NCBI RefSeq assembly: GCF_003332885.2
Contig: NZ_QOWJ01000004.1
Span: forward strand, 248,001 to 312,000
From: Paracnuella aquatica
GTDB lineage: Bacteria; Bacteroidota; Bacteroidia; Chitinophagales; Chitinophagaceae
DNA length: 64,000 nt
Direction: 5' to 3'
In this document: positions 1-9,246 of the stretch, piece by piece
Layout of the letters: every line of letters begins with the position of its first letter
How positions within the stretch are numbered: position 1 is the first letter of the stretch
Notes under the pieces: model-generated
Seen by the model: the letters and a program-made list of their open reading frames with translations, nothing else
What the model was told of the DNA's origin: nothing
Database searches by the model: none
Program-made: the position numbers and the translations under genes

Positions 1-514
1 AGGCGCCCAGCACCGTGGCAGCATCCATCAGCTTTTCATCAATCACGGCCACCTTGCCCAGCGCTGAAAAAATATCGTGCACCCATTTTACTTGGTCTTC
101 CGAAGCCTGGGTGCTGGCGAGGCAGGTCATGCTTTCCTGGATGGCGATGGCCGTATTGGGCATGGCGCGGAACAGCGCCATCTGGCGGCCCACCACTTCC
201 TGCAGGTCTTTCAGAAAAATGCCGGTTACCACCGAAACCAGCACCTGCTGCGGGTTGAGGGCCACCGCGATTTCGGTCAGCACTTCTTTTACCTGGAACG
301 GTTTCACCGCAAGAATCACCATACCGGCTTCTTTTACAGCCTCGGCGTTATCGGCAGTAACGTTGGCGCCTTGCTCTTTCAAATGCTGGAGTGCGGCAAC
401 GGTGCGGCGGGTAATGGTAATGTGCTGCGGCTGTACAAAGCCGCTTTTGATCAGCCCTTCGGCAATGGCGGTGCCCAGGTTGCCGCCGCCAATGATAGCA
501 ATGGATTGGTTCAT
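1..514 (-). CDS. proC: Pyrroline-5-carboxylate reductase, N-terminal part (runs off the window)
   Basis: Last step of proline synthesis: NAD(P)H-dependent reduction of 1-pyrroline-5-carboxylate in the cytoplasm. The minus-strand frame from the ATG at 514 stays open to the window edge and gives 171 residues of an enzyme usually near 270. Residues 6-14 are IAIIGGGNL, the Rossmann GxGxxG region, and RAMPNTA near residue 116 is the family signature before the C-terminal dimerisation domain, which lies outside the window. The start is unusual: a hairpin followed by a run of T ends only a few bases upstream (529-554), so expression may depend on read-through from purL or on a promoter inside that short stretch. 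Family call is firm; regulation is inference. Confidence 0.93.
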   Translation of the reverse strand, partial: MNQSIAIIGGGNLGTAIAEGLIKSGFVQPQHITITRRTVAALQHLKEQGANVTADNAEAVKEAGMVILAVKPFQVKEVLTEIAVALNPQQVLVSVVTGIFLKDLQEVVGRQMALFRAMPNTAIAIQESMTCLASTQASEDQVKWVHDIFSALGKVAVIDEKLMDAATVLGA

Positions 515-554
515 GGTAAAAATAAAAAAGCAAGCGGCCGTAATACCGCTTGCT
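515..554 (-). terminator. Hairpin with T tract directly before the proC start
   Basis: AGCAAGCGG and CCGCTTGCT (529-554) form a perfect 9-bp stem with an 8-nt loop. On the minus strand it is followed by TTTTTTATTTTTACC and then the proC ATG. It looks like the purL intrinsic terminator, but its T tract forms the proC translation start region. Confidence 0.7.
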
Positions 555-744
555 AAGATAAGTTATGCGAGGCGTGAAACGTAAAATGTGAATGGCGAAT
601 GGAGGTGATTGTTGATTATTGTGGGCAATGAAAATGCTATAAAACTCCAATGCTTCGAACCAATAATAAATAATCAATAAATTAATAATTACTATCAACT
701 ACCAACTGTCAACTACCAACTACCAACTTCTCATCCTTCATCCC

Positions 745-2982
745 TTAAATCATACTCAACGCACCGCCGGCTTCTTCCTTCGCCAGCAGGCTTTCGATGG
801 CGGTGTCGTATTGTTCTTTCCAGGTTTCAATTTGTCCCCAGCTTTCGCCGCCCACAACCACTTCGCCGCCTGTAACGGTGCCGAGTTCGTAGCAGGGCAG
901 GTTGCCCAGCACATTTTTAAATGCAGCAACCCCATCGGCTGCAACCGAAACCAACACACGGCTCTGGGCTTCGCCAAACAGGTAGGCATCTTTACGGAAG
1001 CCTTCTACCATCTTCAAATCAAAGCCCAGTCCATGAACAAAGCCGCTTTCCAGCAGGGCTACGATCAGGCCGCCTTCGGCCAGGTCGTGTGCCGAACGGA
1101 GCACGCCGACTTTGATCAGTTCGCTAACTTTTTGCTGCAATTGAAACTCTTCGTCCAGCGCGAAATGGGGCGCCGGCGAAAATTCCACACCGCGGATCTT
1201 TTGCAAATATTCAGAGGAGTTAATATCGTTTTGCAAAGCACCTAAGAGGAAAATCACATCGCCTTCCCTTTTGAAATTCAGGCTCATGGTTTTTTCCAGA
1301 TCTTCCACCAAACCTACCATACCAATGGTGGGGGTTGGGTAAACCGGTCCGTCGGGGTTTTGGTTGTAAAAGCTAACATTACCACCCGTTACCGGCGTAT
1401 CGAATTTGCGGCAGGCTTCGCCCATGCCTTTTACCGCGTTTACAAACTGGAAATAAACCTGCGGATCGTAGGGATTGCCAAAATTGAGGCAGTTGGTAAC
1501 ACCCAGTGGCTGTCCGCCGCTAACGGTAATGTTGCGGGCAGCTTCGGCTACGGCGATCATCGCGCCTTTATACGGATCGGCAAACACATAGCGGCTGTTG
1601 CAATCAACAGTTACCGCCAGGCCCTTGCCGGTTTCTTTCACCAGCACAATTTGCGCATCGGAAGGCGCATTAGTAGATGCATTTACGGTGCCCACCATGC
1701 TGTCGTACTGGTTGTATATCCAGCGTTTGTTGGCAATGGACGGCAACTGTACCAGCTTTTCCGCAATGGCTTTAAGATCTGCAGTTTCGGGTTCTGAAAC
1801 AGACTCGGGTTTGAACGCTTCAATTTTATCGAAATAAGCAGGCCGCTCATAAGCCCGTTCATAAACCGGGGCGCCACCGCCCAATACCAGCTCCTGTGCG
1901 GGAATCTGGGCCTCCAGTTGGCCATGCATATAAAAAGAAAGCAGGCCGTCGTCGGTAACTTCACCAATCACGGAGCTTTCGAGGTCCCATTTATCAAATA
2001 CCGCTTTCACTTTGTCTTCCTGCCCTTTTTCCACCACCAACAGCATCCGCTCCTGGCTTTCGGAAAGCAGCAGTTCCCAGGCCTTCATATTCTGCTGGCG
2101 CATGGGCACTTTTTCCAGGTCGATGCGCATACCCACTTCGCCCTTGGCGCTCATTTCGGCAGTAGAGCAAATAATGCCCGCAGCACCCATGTCCTGCATA
2201 CCCACAACGCCTCCGGTTTCAATTACTTCCAGGCAGGCTTCGAGCAGTTTCTTTTCCTGGAACGGATCGCCCACCTGTACGGCAGGAAGTTCCTGTACCG
2301 ATTCGGCAGTGATGTCGGCCGAGGCAAAAGAAGCGCCACCAATACCGTCTTTACCGGTAGCAGAACCCACGTACATCACAGGATTTCCTTTTCCAAGTGC
2401 CGTTGCAGAAACGGTTTTACCCGCTTTTACAATACCTACGCTCATGGCATTTACCAGCGGGTTGGTATGATAGCAGTCTTCGAAATAGATTTCGCCACCA
2501 ACGGTAGGCACGCCAAAGCAGTTGCCATAATGGCCGATGCCATGTACCACGCCAGCCAGCAGGTGCTGGGTTTTATCTTCGGTAAGACGACCAAAACGCA
2601 GCGAGTTAAGTGCCGCAATGGGGCGGGCACCCATGGTAAAAATATCGCGGTGGATACCACCTACACCAGTGGCGGCACCCTGGAATGGCTCCAGCGCAGA
2701 GGGGTGGTTGTGCGATTCGATCTTGAACACCACACCATAGTCGTTGCCGATATCCATCAGGCCTGCGTTTTCTTCACCGGCTTTTACCAGCATGCGGCCG
2801 CCTTCGCGGGGCAGGGTTTTAAGCCACTTGATGGAATTTTTATAACTGCAGTGTTCGCTCCACATGCCCGAAAAAGCACAGAGCTCATTGAAGTTGGGCG
2901 TACGGCCCAGCTTTTGTTTGATCAGCTCAAATTCTTCGGGAGTGAGGCGGAGTTGTTGGGCGGTTTTTACGGTAACTTCCAT
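745..2982 (-). CDS. purL: Phosphoribosylformylglycinamidine synthase, small-type PurL
   Basis: Fourth step of purine synthesis: ATP-dependent amidation of FGAR to FGAM, with ammonia supplied by PurQ and PurS in organisms with the short PurL. The 745 residues match the PurL of the PurL/PurQ/PurS system rather than the 1,300-residue fused enzyme. Visible motifs are WSEHCSYK (41-48), ESHNHPS (89-95), followed by a glycine-rich stretch, and TGGNVSFYN in the second half. purQ and purS are not in this window. A perfect -7 element (TACATTTG, 3002-3009) lies 20 bases upstream of the ATG, so it is probably its own transcription unit. proC follows after 230 bases. Confidence 0.97.
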   Translation of the reverse strand: MEVTVKTAQQLRLTPEEFELIKQKLGRTPNFNELCAFSGMWSEHCSYKNSIKWLKTLPREGGRMLVKAGEENAGLMDIGNDYGVVFKIESHNHPSALEPFQGAATGVGGIHRDIFTMGARPIAALNSLRFGRLTEDKTQHLLAGVVHGIGHYGNCFGVPTVGGEIYFEDCYHTNPLVNAMSVGIVKAGKTVSATALGKGNPVMYVGSATGKDGIGGASFASADITAESVQELPAVQVGDPFQEKKLLEACLEVIETGGVVGMQDMGAAGIICSTAEMSAKGEVGMRIDLEKVPMRQQNMKAWELLLSESQERMLLVVEKGQEDKVKAVFDKWDLESSVIGEVTDDGLLSFYMHGQLEAQIPAQELVLGGGAPVYERAYERPAYFDKIEAFKPESVSEPETADLKAIAEKLVQLPSIANKRWIYNQYDSMVGTVNASTNAPSDAQIVLVKETGKGLAVTVDCNSRYVFADPYKGAMIAVAEAARNITVSGGQPLGVTNCLNFGNPYDPQVYFQFVNAVKGMGEACRKFDTPVTGGNVSFYNQNPDGPVYPTPTIGMVGLVEDLEKTMSLNFKREGDVIFLLGALQNDINSSEYLQKIRGVEFSPAPHFALDEEFQLQQKVSELIKVGVLRSAHDLAEGGLIVALLESGFVHGLGFDLKMVEGFRKDAYLFGEAQSRVLVSVAADGVAAFKNVLGNLPCYELGTVTGGEVVVGGESWGQIETWKEQYDTAIESLLAKEEAGGALSMI

Positions 2983-3001
2983 AATGGGTGTTTATGCGCG
3001 G

Positions 3002-3009
3002 CAAATGTA
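3002..3009 (-). promoter_or_regulatory. -7 promoter element of purL
   Basis: TACATTTG on the minus strand is an exact match to the Bacteroidota TAnnTTTG element. Transcription should start near 2998, giving a leader of about 15 nt. Confidence 0.6.
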
Positions 3010-3218
3010 AGTTGTAAGTGCGAAGTGGAGACGGTAAAAAGTTGATGGCAAGGTTGTTTTGGAGCGAAATTGAACACCCCGTCACTATTGCCATTATTAT
3101 TTAATGACGTAAGGCCGTAACCTGTACTGATTGGTTAAACTTGGACCGCACCCTTCTTTTTCGGATTTTCGGCCCCATTAAACGATTCGTTCATATTTCA
3201 AAACCTGTTTCCCCGTTC

Positions 3219-4478
3219 ATGGCCTACGCCTTTTTTTTTGCATACCTCATTGCGCTTCTTTGGGCCATTCCACGCATCCCGTTTTTTCGCAAGGCAGGTT
3301 TACGAAAGCATTATTTACAAGGCCTATTCCTGATCAAAGCATTGGCAGGTGTGGCTTACGGTTATTTTCATGCGCAGCGGGGCGGTGGTGATACATGGGT
3401 GTACCACCGATACGGGTTAGAAGATTTACAAATACTGCGGTCAGACCCGATCCTTTTTTTAACGAGCATCAAAAACCCGGGTTACATCACCGGGTATGGC
3501 GAATTTTTCGGCACAGCTAATTCCTGGTGGAACGACCTGGATGGACATGTGTTTGGAAAAATGCTGGCCGTTGCCCACCTGCTTAGCGGCAGCAACTACT
3601 ATATTAATAGCTTGTTTTTCAACCTTTTCTCCCTTGGAGGATTGTTGCTGCTTTATCGCGTGTGGCAGCACAGTGTTCCCATAAAAAAGTCACTGCTGGC
3701 ACTGGCGCCGTTTCTTGTGCCTTCATTTATTTTCTGGAGCAGCGGCATTCATAAAGAAGGCATGCTGGTATTGGCGCTTGGCTTACTACTGTATGCGGTT
3801 TATTTTGGCGTGTTTGAACAGAAATGGGGAGTAAAACGTGTGGCTGCCATCGTCATTGGTTTACTCATTGTGCTGGTGATGCGCAACTACCTGCTGCTCC
3901 CGCTGCTGTTGGGACTGGTTGCTTTTGCAGCCGCAAAATGGGCCCAACCCAAGATTCGTCCCCTCGTTACTTATTGCGTTTTATTTTTTATAGCCGGGCT
4001 GCTTTTTTTCTCGGCGCATCTTTTTCTACCCGGCTTCAATTTACCAAAAGTTGTCATTGACCGGCAGGAAGCCTTCAGTGTACTAAGAAGCCCAAATCGT
4101 TTTGCATCGCTGGCTTTGGAGCCCAATGCGCTTTCTTTTGTGCAACATGCGCCGCAGGCGTTGTATAACGCCGGGTTCAGGCCAATGATTTGGGAGGCGA
4201 ATAATGCTGGCGCCTTGCTGTCGGCGATTGAAGCGGCGGTGATCATCGTTCTTTGTGCGTTTGCCCTGTGGCGCATTCAAGCAGCAGGCTGGCGCAACTC
4301 ACTATTATTGTTCTGCCTGTTTTTTTCTGTAGCATCGCTATTGATCATCGGCTACACCGTTGTATTTCCCGGCGCCATTGTTCGCTATCGAAGCGTAGTG
4401 TTGCCGTTGATGTTGATGCCAGTAATGGCTCAGCTACTGCGGCAGCCTGCAAAGCATTTACGCAACAATCAACCATAG
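3219..4478 (+). CDS. Polytopic inner-membrane protein of unknown function
   Basis: A protein of about 419 residues with roughly ten hydrophobic segments, starting with AFFFAYLIALLWAI right after the initiator. An upstream in-frame TTG at 3141 would add 26 residues, but the ATG at 3219 sits immediately before the first membrane segment and is preferred. Between segments 2 and 3 there is a soluble loop with the sequence QRGGGDTWVYHRYG, and further on KNPGYITGYGEFFGTAN. This organisation of many helices with one large polar loop recalls glycan polymerases and glycosyltransferases of the GT-C type, but I see no diagnostic motif and do not assign a function. It stands alone between purL, which is divergent, and the glutamine synthetase gene. 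Confidence 0.75.
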   Translation: MAYAFFFAYLIALLWAIPRIPFFRKAGLRKHYLQGLFLIKALAGVAYGYFHAQRGGGDTWVYHRYGLEDLQILRSDPILFLTSIKNPGYITGYGEFFGTANSWWNDLDGHVFGKMLAVAHLLSGSNYYINSLFFNLFSLGGLLLLYRVWQHSVPIKKSLLALAPFLVPSFIFWSSGIHKEGMLVLALGLLLYAVYFGVFEQKWGVKRVAAIVIGLLIVLVMRNYLLLPLLLGLVAFAAAKWAQPKIRPLVTYCVLFFIAGLLFFSAHLFLPGFNLPKVVIDRQEAFSVLRSPNRFASLALEPNALSFVQHAPQALYNAGFRPMIWEANNAGALLSAIEAAVIIVLCAFALWRIQAAGWRNSLLLFCLFFSVASLLIIGYTVVFPGAIVRYRSVVLPLMLMPVMAQLLRQPAKHLRNNQP

Positions 4479-4705
4479 TATTGCTGAACCTGATTTGGAT
4501 TAAAGCATAGCTACAATCTTAATAAATCGAAATTCAAATTATATTTTCAACTAATATTTACAAAACAAATTACCTCATCCGTTTTTCGCTGTTGTATCAT
4601 CAATTTTTCCACACTTTTTACAGTCGTTTCGTGAAAATGATGGCGTTTTCTTAAAAATATTTCAACATCTGCGGCATAAATTCTTATTTTGCCAAAAATT
4701 TATCT

Positions 4706-6928
4706 ATGTCCTTGCGTTTTCAAGCCCTCAGCGGTTTAACCGAATCCTCCACCGATTCGCTGCTGGAATCCGTTAACGGTAACGGCAGCTACCTCAACGG
4801 TTCAGCTAAAATCACCGGCATTTTTGGTGAAAATGTTTTTACACTGAGCAAAGCCCGTCAGTTCCTGAGCGACGAAGCATATAAAAGCCTGAATGGTTCG
4901 ATCAAAGCCGGTCAGAAAATCGACCGCGCCATGGCAAACCAGATTGCTCATGGCATCCGCGCCTGGGCCGAAACCAAAGGCGTAACGCACTACACACACT
5001 GGTTTCAACCCCTTACCGGCACGACCGCCGAAAAGCACGATTCGTTTTTTACCCTTAAAACCGACGGCACCCCCATCGAGCAGTTTGAAGGCGATGCGCT
5101 GATCCAGCAAGAGCCCGACGCATCTTCTTTTCCCAATGGCGGCCTGCGTGCTACTTTTGAGGCCCGCGGCTATACTGCATGGGACCCATCTTCTCCTGCA
5201 TTTATTCTGGAAACAGGTTTTGGCAAAACCCTGTGTATTCCAACCATCTTTGTTTCTTACACCGGCGAATCGCTGGATTATAAAGCACCCCTGCTGAAGG
5301 CTATTGAAGCCCTCAACAATTCCGCAGTGGATGTGTGCAACTATTTCGACCGCAACGTGACCAAAGTAACCGCTACCCTTGGCTGGGAGCAGGAATATTT
5401 TGTGATTGATGAGGCGATGTTCAATGCCCGCCCGGACTTGGTTATGTGCGGCCGCACAGTTTACGGCCACAACTCGGCTAAAAACCAGCAGCTGGAAGAC
5501 CACTACTTTGGTTCTATACCGGAGCGTGTGTATGCTTTTATGCGCGACTTTGAAAAAGAAGCGTATGTACTGGGCATTCCCCTGCGTACCCGCCACAACG
5601 AGGTGGCTCCCGGCCAGTTTGAGTGCGCCCCTATTTTTGAAGAACTGAATTTGGCCGTAGACCATAACACCCTGCTTATGGATGTAATGGACCGCGTGGC
5701 CAAGCGCCATAAGCTGCGTGTCCTGCTGCACGAGAAGCCTTTTGCCGGCATCAATGGCTCGGGCAAGCACAACAACTGGAGCATGGCTACCGATACCGGT
5801 GTAAACCTGCTCAGCCCCGGCAAAACACCGAAGACCAACCTGATGTTCCTGACCTTTTTTGTGAACACCATCAAGGCCTTCCACGATTATGCCGATATTC
5901 TCCGCGCCTCCATTGCTTCTGCATCCAACGACTTCCGCCTGGGTGCCAACGAAGCGCCTCCCGCAATCATGTCGGTGTTCATTGGCCAGTACCTGACCAA
6001 AGTACTGAACGACATCAAGCAACGCGTTGGCGATAAGTTTGACGAGCAGGACGAAAGCATGCTGAAGATGGACATCCACCGCAGCATTCCCGAACTGCTG
6101 ATGGACAACACCGACCGCAACCGTACTTCGCCGTTTGCATTTACCGGTAATAAATTTGAGTTCCGCGCTGTAGGCTCTACCGCCAACTGCGCCAACCCCA
6201 TGACCGTGCTGAACACTGCCATGGCCGCCACTTTGAAGCAATTTAAAGCCGACGTGGATGGACTGATTGGCAAGGGTGAGAAAAAAGAAATTGCCATCAT
6301 GCACGTAATTAAGGAATACATCCTGTCTTCCGAAAAAGTGCTGTTTGAAGGCAATGGCTACTCCGAAGAGTGGGCCCAGGAAGCTGAAGGTCGCGGTTTG
6401 CCCAACGTAAAAACCACGCCGCTGGCGCTGGATGCGATGGTTACCGAAAAGGCATTCAAGCTGTTTACCGAAAACAACATCTACTCGCACAGCGAGTTGG
6501 AAGCCCGCCACGAGATTGAGCTGGAAAAATACATCAAGAAGGTACAGATCGAAGGCCGCATGATGGCCGAACTCGCTACCAGCCACATTTTGCCGGCAGC
6601 GGTTCGTTACCAGAACCTGTTGATCAACAACATCAAAGGCTTGAAAGAAGTAGGAATGGCCGAAGACACCTACAACAGCCAGGTGGAGTTGCTGCAAACA
6701 CTTTCGCGCCACATCAACGAAACAAGCACCAACGTGGTTGCTATGATCAAAGCCCGCAAAAAGGCCAATGCACTGGAAAATACCCGTGAAAAAGCCATTG
6801 CGTACGCCGAAGATGTGAAGGAAGCATTCTTTGACAAAATCCGCCGCCACGCCGACAAACTGGAACTGCTGGTTGACGACAAAGAATGGTACCTGCCTAA
6901 GTACCGCGAGCTGCTCTTTATGCGCTAA
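4706..6928 (+). CDS. glnN: Type III glutamine synthetase
   Basis: ATP-dependent condensation of ammonia and glutamate to glutamine in the cytoplasm. The 740 residues match the long GSIII family typical of Bacteroidota (about 730) and not the 450-residue GSI. Recognisable catalytic-domain stretches are GWEQEYFVID, RHNEVAPGQFECAP, GSGKHNNWSMATDTG and NRTSPFAFTGNKFEFRAVGS, which contribute the metal, glutamate and nucleotide sites. The C-terminal third is helical, as in the dodecameric GSIII structure. The 227-base upstream region is strongly AT-rich and contains TTATTTTG (4684-4691), a possible imperfect -7 element. A strong terminator follows. No PII or ammonium transporter gene lies next to it. 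Confidence 0.96.
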   Translation: MSLRFQALSGLTESSTDSLLESVNGNGSYLNGSAKITGIFGENVFTLSKARQFLSDEAYKSLNGSIKAGQKIDRAMANQIAHGIRAWAETKGVTHYTHWFQPLTGTTAEKHDSFFTLKTDGTPIEQFEGDALIQQEPDASSFPNGGLRATFEARGYTAWDPSSPAFILETGFGKTLCIPTIFVSYTGESLDYKAPLLKAIEALNNSAVDVCNYFDRNVTKVTATLGWEQEYFVIDEAMFNARPDLVMCGRTVYGHNSAKNQQLEDHYFGSIPERVYAFMRDFEKEAYVLGIPLRTRHNEVAPGQFECAPIFEELNLAVDHNTLLMDVMDRVAKRHKLRVLLHEKPFAGINGSGKHNNWSMATDTGVNLLSPGKTPKTNLMFLTFFVNTIKAFHDYADILRASIASASNDFRLGANEAPPAIMSVFIGQYLTKVLNDIKQRVGDKFDEQDESMLKMDIHRSIPELLMDNTDRNRTSPFAFTGNKFEFRAVGSTANCANPMTVLNTAMAATLKQFKADVDGLIGKGEKKEIAIMHVIKEYILSSEKVLFEGNGYSEEWAQEAEGRGLPNVKTTPLALDAMVTEKAFKLFTENNIYSHSELEARHEIELEKYIKKVQIEGRMMAELATSHILPAAVRYQNLLINNIKGLKEVGMAEDTYNSQVELLQTLSRHINETSTNVVAMIKARKKANALENTREKAIAYAEDVKEAFFDKIRRHADKLELLVDDKEWYLPKYRELLFMR

Positions 6929-6945
6929 GCAATTGTCCCGATCAT

Positions 6946-6984
6946 AAAAAAAGCCTGCTCTGTAAAGAGCGGGCTTTTTTATTT
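6946..6984 (+). terminator. Rho-independent terminator of the glutamine synthetase gene
   Basis: GCCTGCTC (6953-6960), loop TGTAAA, GAGCGGGC (6967-6974), flanked by A and T runs. It lies 17 bases after the stop codon. Confidence 0.85.
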
Positions 6985-7064
6985 AGGTCAAATGGGAAAA
7001 GCTGAAAGTAATTGGCGTACGCTAATATCAGTCCGCCAGGAAGCTAACATTTGCTTAGCGGAAA

Positions 7065-7151
7065 TGTCATGCCGAACTTGTTTCGGCATCCCCTACAACC
7101 TTCGGAATTTTGCTAATGTAAAGGAGATGCCGAAACAAGTTCGGCATGACA
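7065..7151. repeat. Palindromic intergenic repeat, copy 1
   Basis: Two perfect 26-base inverted arms (7065-7090 and 7126-7151) separated by 35 bases. Each arm is itself a palindrome with the core TGCCGAACTTGTTTCGGCA. A second copy with the same core is at 11387-11513. This is a REP/MITE-like element with no coding capacity. It occupies most of the 314-base gap between the glutamine synthetase gene and the porin gene; apart from the terminator nothing else is visible there. Confidence 0.85.
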
Positions 7152-7242
7152 ACACTAATATTCAAAAGTCTATTGGTTACCTGTTTAGAGCTTGTGTTTA
7201 GAGTAAGGCAAACGCTTCGTTGCCCCACTATCGCCTTTTGCC

Positions 7243-9246
7243 CTAATTCAAAAACGTCCAATTGATGCCAAACCGGATAACAAGCCCGGGGTAAGGATAC
7301 TCAGGTGCACCCATATTATTGCCGGTAAAACCAGGATCTTTAGTCCACTCAAACGAATTCAGGTTTTCGGCACGAACAAATGCCCGGAATGTGCGGATGC
7401 GGAAATTGAAAAATGCAGCCATATCGGGGCGGTTGTTGATGGTGTAACCCTGCTGGTAAAAATAGCGGCCCAGCACCGGCGAATAATCGTCGCCCTCATA
7501 TGGCGTGTGGTAGCGCATTTCGAGGCCCGTGGCCAGGTTCAGCCTGCGGAAAAAAGTGCCTTCAAATACCAGCCGGTTGCGGGTAAAAACAAGTGGTATA
7601 TTCAGTTCGGCATCACCGGTTTTTTGTTGTACCCACACATCGCTGTAAAGGCTCCAGCGCGGGCTAAGGCGAAACTGTTTGGAAGCACCGATGCGCAACA
7701 CATTGAACAGCGCCGCTTCCTGTTGCAGCTCGTAAAAATTTTTGAGGTACAGGTAATTCGAGATCAGGAAATAATCACCGGTGAGGCGCAACCGCAATTT
7801 TTCAATGCCCAGCGATCCAAAAAAATGCGTGGTATTTTCTTTTGAAAAAGATTTAGCTGCATCATCGAGGTAAAACGAACTGCGGGTATCGTAAGCAAAT
7901 GACGGCGACCGGTTGATGCTTTCGCCGCCAATCAACAAATTGCCCAACCGGGGCACATTGCGCTGCAGGGAGCCGTACGCATGATAATCGCCGGCATTAA
8001 AACCATTGAGGTGCAGCCGGCCGCTGGCGCCAATTTCCCATTTGCGGTTGCGGGTACGGTTGCGGTACTCGCCATGCCCAATCAGGTTGTACAGGTTAAA
8101 CGTGCCGCGGGTGGTGGTGCCTTGCAAAAACTGGAACTGGATGCCCGCTTTCAAAAACTGCTGCAGGTTTTTGGCATCCGGGAATTGGTAAATTGAAAAA
8201 TCGTTGCTTAGTTCAATCCAGCGATCCTGCAGGTCCACAGAGTCGGTAGCCGGGTCGAATTTATAAAACGTCTCGTAATAGGTGGTGTCTTCCTCGGCTT
8301 GGTCGTAAAACCGGAAGCGGTCGTTTTTGTACTGCAGCGTGTGTTCAAACCGGAGCCTTGGATAAAAAAGCGGAATCACCGATGTGTCAGTAACCAGCGA
8401 ATCTTTCCGGCCCAGGTCGTACTGCTGGCGCATGATGGCCGTTACTTCGTTGTAGCGATTGGCTGTGGCCAGCGATCCGCCACCAAACAGCGAAGAGGTA
8501 AACTGCTGCGACCCGCCCAGCCTTGTAGGTATGGTAAACCGGTCGTTGAATATGGCACTATCCAAAAACCGGGAGCCAAGGATGCCGCCGTTCTCGCCGG
8601 CCTGCAGCGCATTGGCCACCAGCACGAAATAGTTGTTGTACCGCTTGTTGGGCGACTCGTACCAAGAGCCCACTTGGTAATTATTATGGTTGGCCCGCTG
8701 GTTGCGAAAAAATCCCGGCGAGTTGATCAGCCGGTAGCGCAGCGAAAAGTTCCAGTACGGCCGGATGTTTTGCGTATGAAAAATTTCGATGTGCTGCTCC
8801 TGTTGCCCGCCCACCAGGTAACCCAGCTGAGTATAGGGCCTCGATGTGGTAAAAAACTGTGCGTCGGCAGCACGCCATTTATAGGCATCAAAACTATGAA
8901 AGCCGGGATCGAAGCCAATTTGCTTGGGGCCTTCAAACAATAGGGACTGGGTGGCTGTGCCAGTGTTGCCCAAATACCGGTGTGTAGGGGGCACCGGGAA
9001 CCATCGCGAAAAATCGTTGAGGCTGGAATCGAAGCGGTGGATGAAAGTAGAATCGAGAAGGCGGTACGAAATATTCACACTGTCTTCCGATTTGCTGCGG
9101 CGCTCCAACGAATCGGAGCCGCCGCCACCGCCCATGCCACCGCGGGGCAGACGCCGCAAAATACCTGGCGCCTGTGCGGAGGCCACAAGCCCGCCGCACA
9201 GCACCAGGAATAAGATTAAAAAACGCAACAGAAATTTTACCTGCAT
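7243..9246 (-). CDS. Putative outer-membrane porin (Porin_10 family)
   Basis: A 667-residue secreted protein with an N-terminal signal peptide (LRFLILFLVLCGGLVASAQA). After a glycine- and arginine-rich linker the whole protein is a series of alternating aromatic and polar segments such as RLRFEHTLQYKNDRFRFYDQ and KWEIGASGRLHLNGF, characteristic of transmembrane beta strands. It ends in VIRFGINWTFLN, a plausible barrel C-terminus. Length and style match the Bacteroidota putative-porin family; the substrate is unknown. Its ATG shares one base with the stop codon of the purine nucleoside phosphorylase gene (TAATG), so the two are transcribed together and probably translationally coupled. That pairing suggests, without proving, a role in nucleoside uptake. 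Confidence 0.8.
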   Translation of the reverse strand: MQVKFLLRFLILFLVLCGGLVASAQAPGILRRLPRGGMGGGGGSDSLERRSKSEDSVNISYRLLDSTFIHRFDSSLNDFSRWFPVPPTHRYLGNTGTATQSLLFEGPKQIGFDPGFHSFDAYKWRAADAQFFTTSRPYTQLGYLVGGQQEQHIEIFHTQNIRPYWNFSLRYRLINSPGFFRNQRANHNNYQVGSWYESPNKRYNNYFVLVANALQAGENGGILGSRFLDSAIFNDRFTIPTRLGGSQQFTSSLFGGGSLATANRYNEVTAIMRQQYDLGRKDSLVTDTSVIPLFYPRLRFEHTLQYKNDRFRFYDQAEEDTTYYETFYKFDPATDSVDLQDRWIELSNDFSIYQFPDAKNLQQFLKAGIQFQFLQGTTTRGTFNLYNLIGHGEYRNRTRNRKWEIGASGRLHLNGFNAGDYHAYGSLQRNVPRLGNLLIGGESINRSPSFAYDTRSSFYLDDAAKSFSKENTTHFFGSLGIEKLRLRLTGDYFLISNYLYLKNFYELQQEAALFNVLRIGASKQFRLSPRWSLYSDVWVQQKTGDAELNIPLVFTRNRLVFEGTFFRRLNLATGLEMRYHTPYEGDDYSPVLGRYFYQQGYTINNRPDMAAFFNFRIRTFRAFVRAENLNSFEWTKDPGFTGNNMGAPEYPYPGLVIRFGINWTFLN

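Noticed and set aside
15-584. Plus-strand frames over the left edge
   Set aside because: Opposite to proC, whose Rossmann and P5CR signatures are clear.
1918-3045. Plus-strand open frame of 375 codons
   Set aside because: Antisense to purL with the same His/Phe-rich pseudo-composition and no recognisable motif.
4802-6850. Minus-strand open frame of 682 codons
   Set aside because: It lies wholly opposite the type III glutamine synthetase gene. Codon bias of the true gene keeps the opposite frame open; the translation has no domain and is rich in His, Val and Phe.
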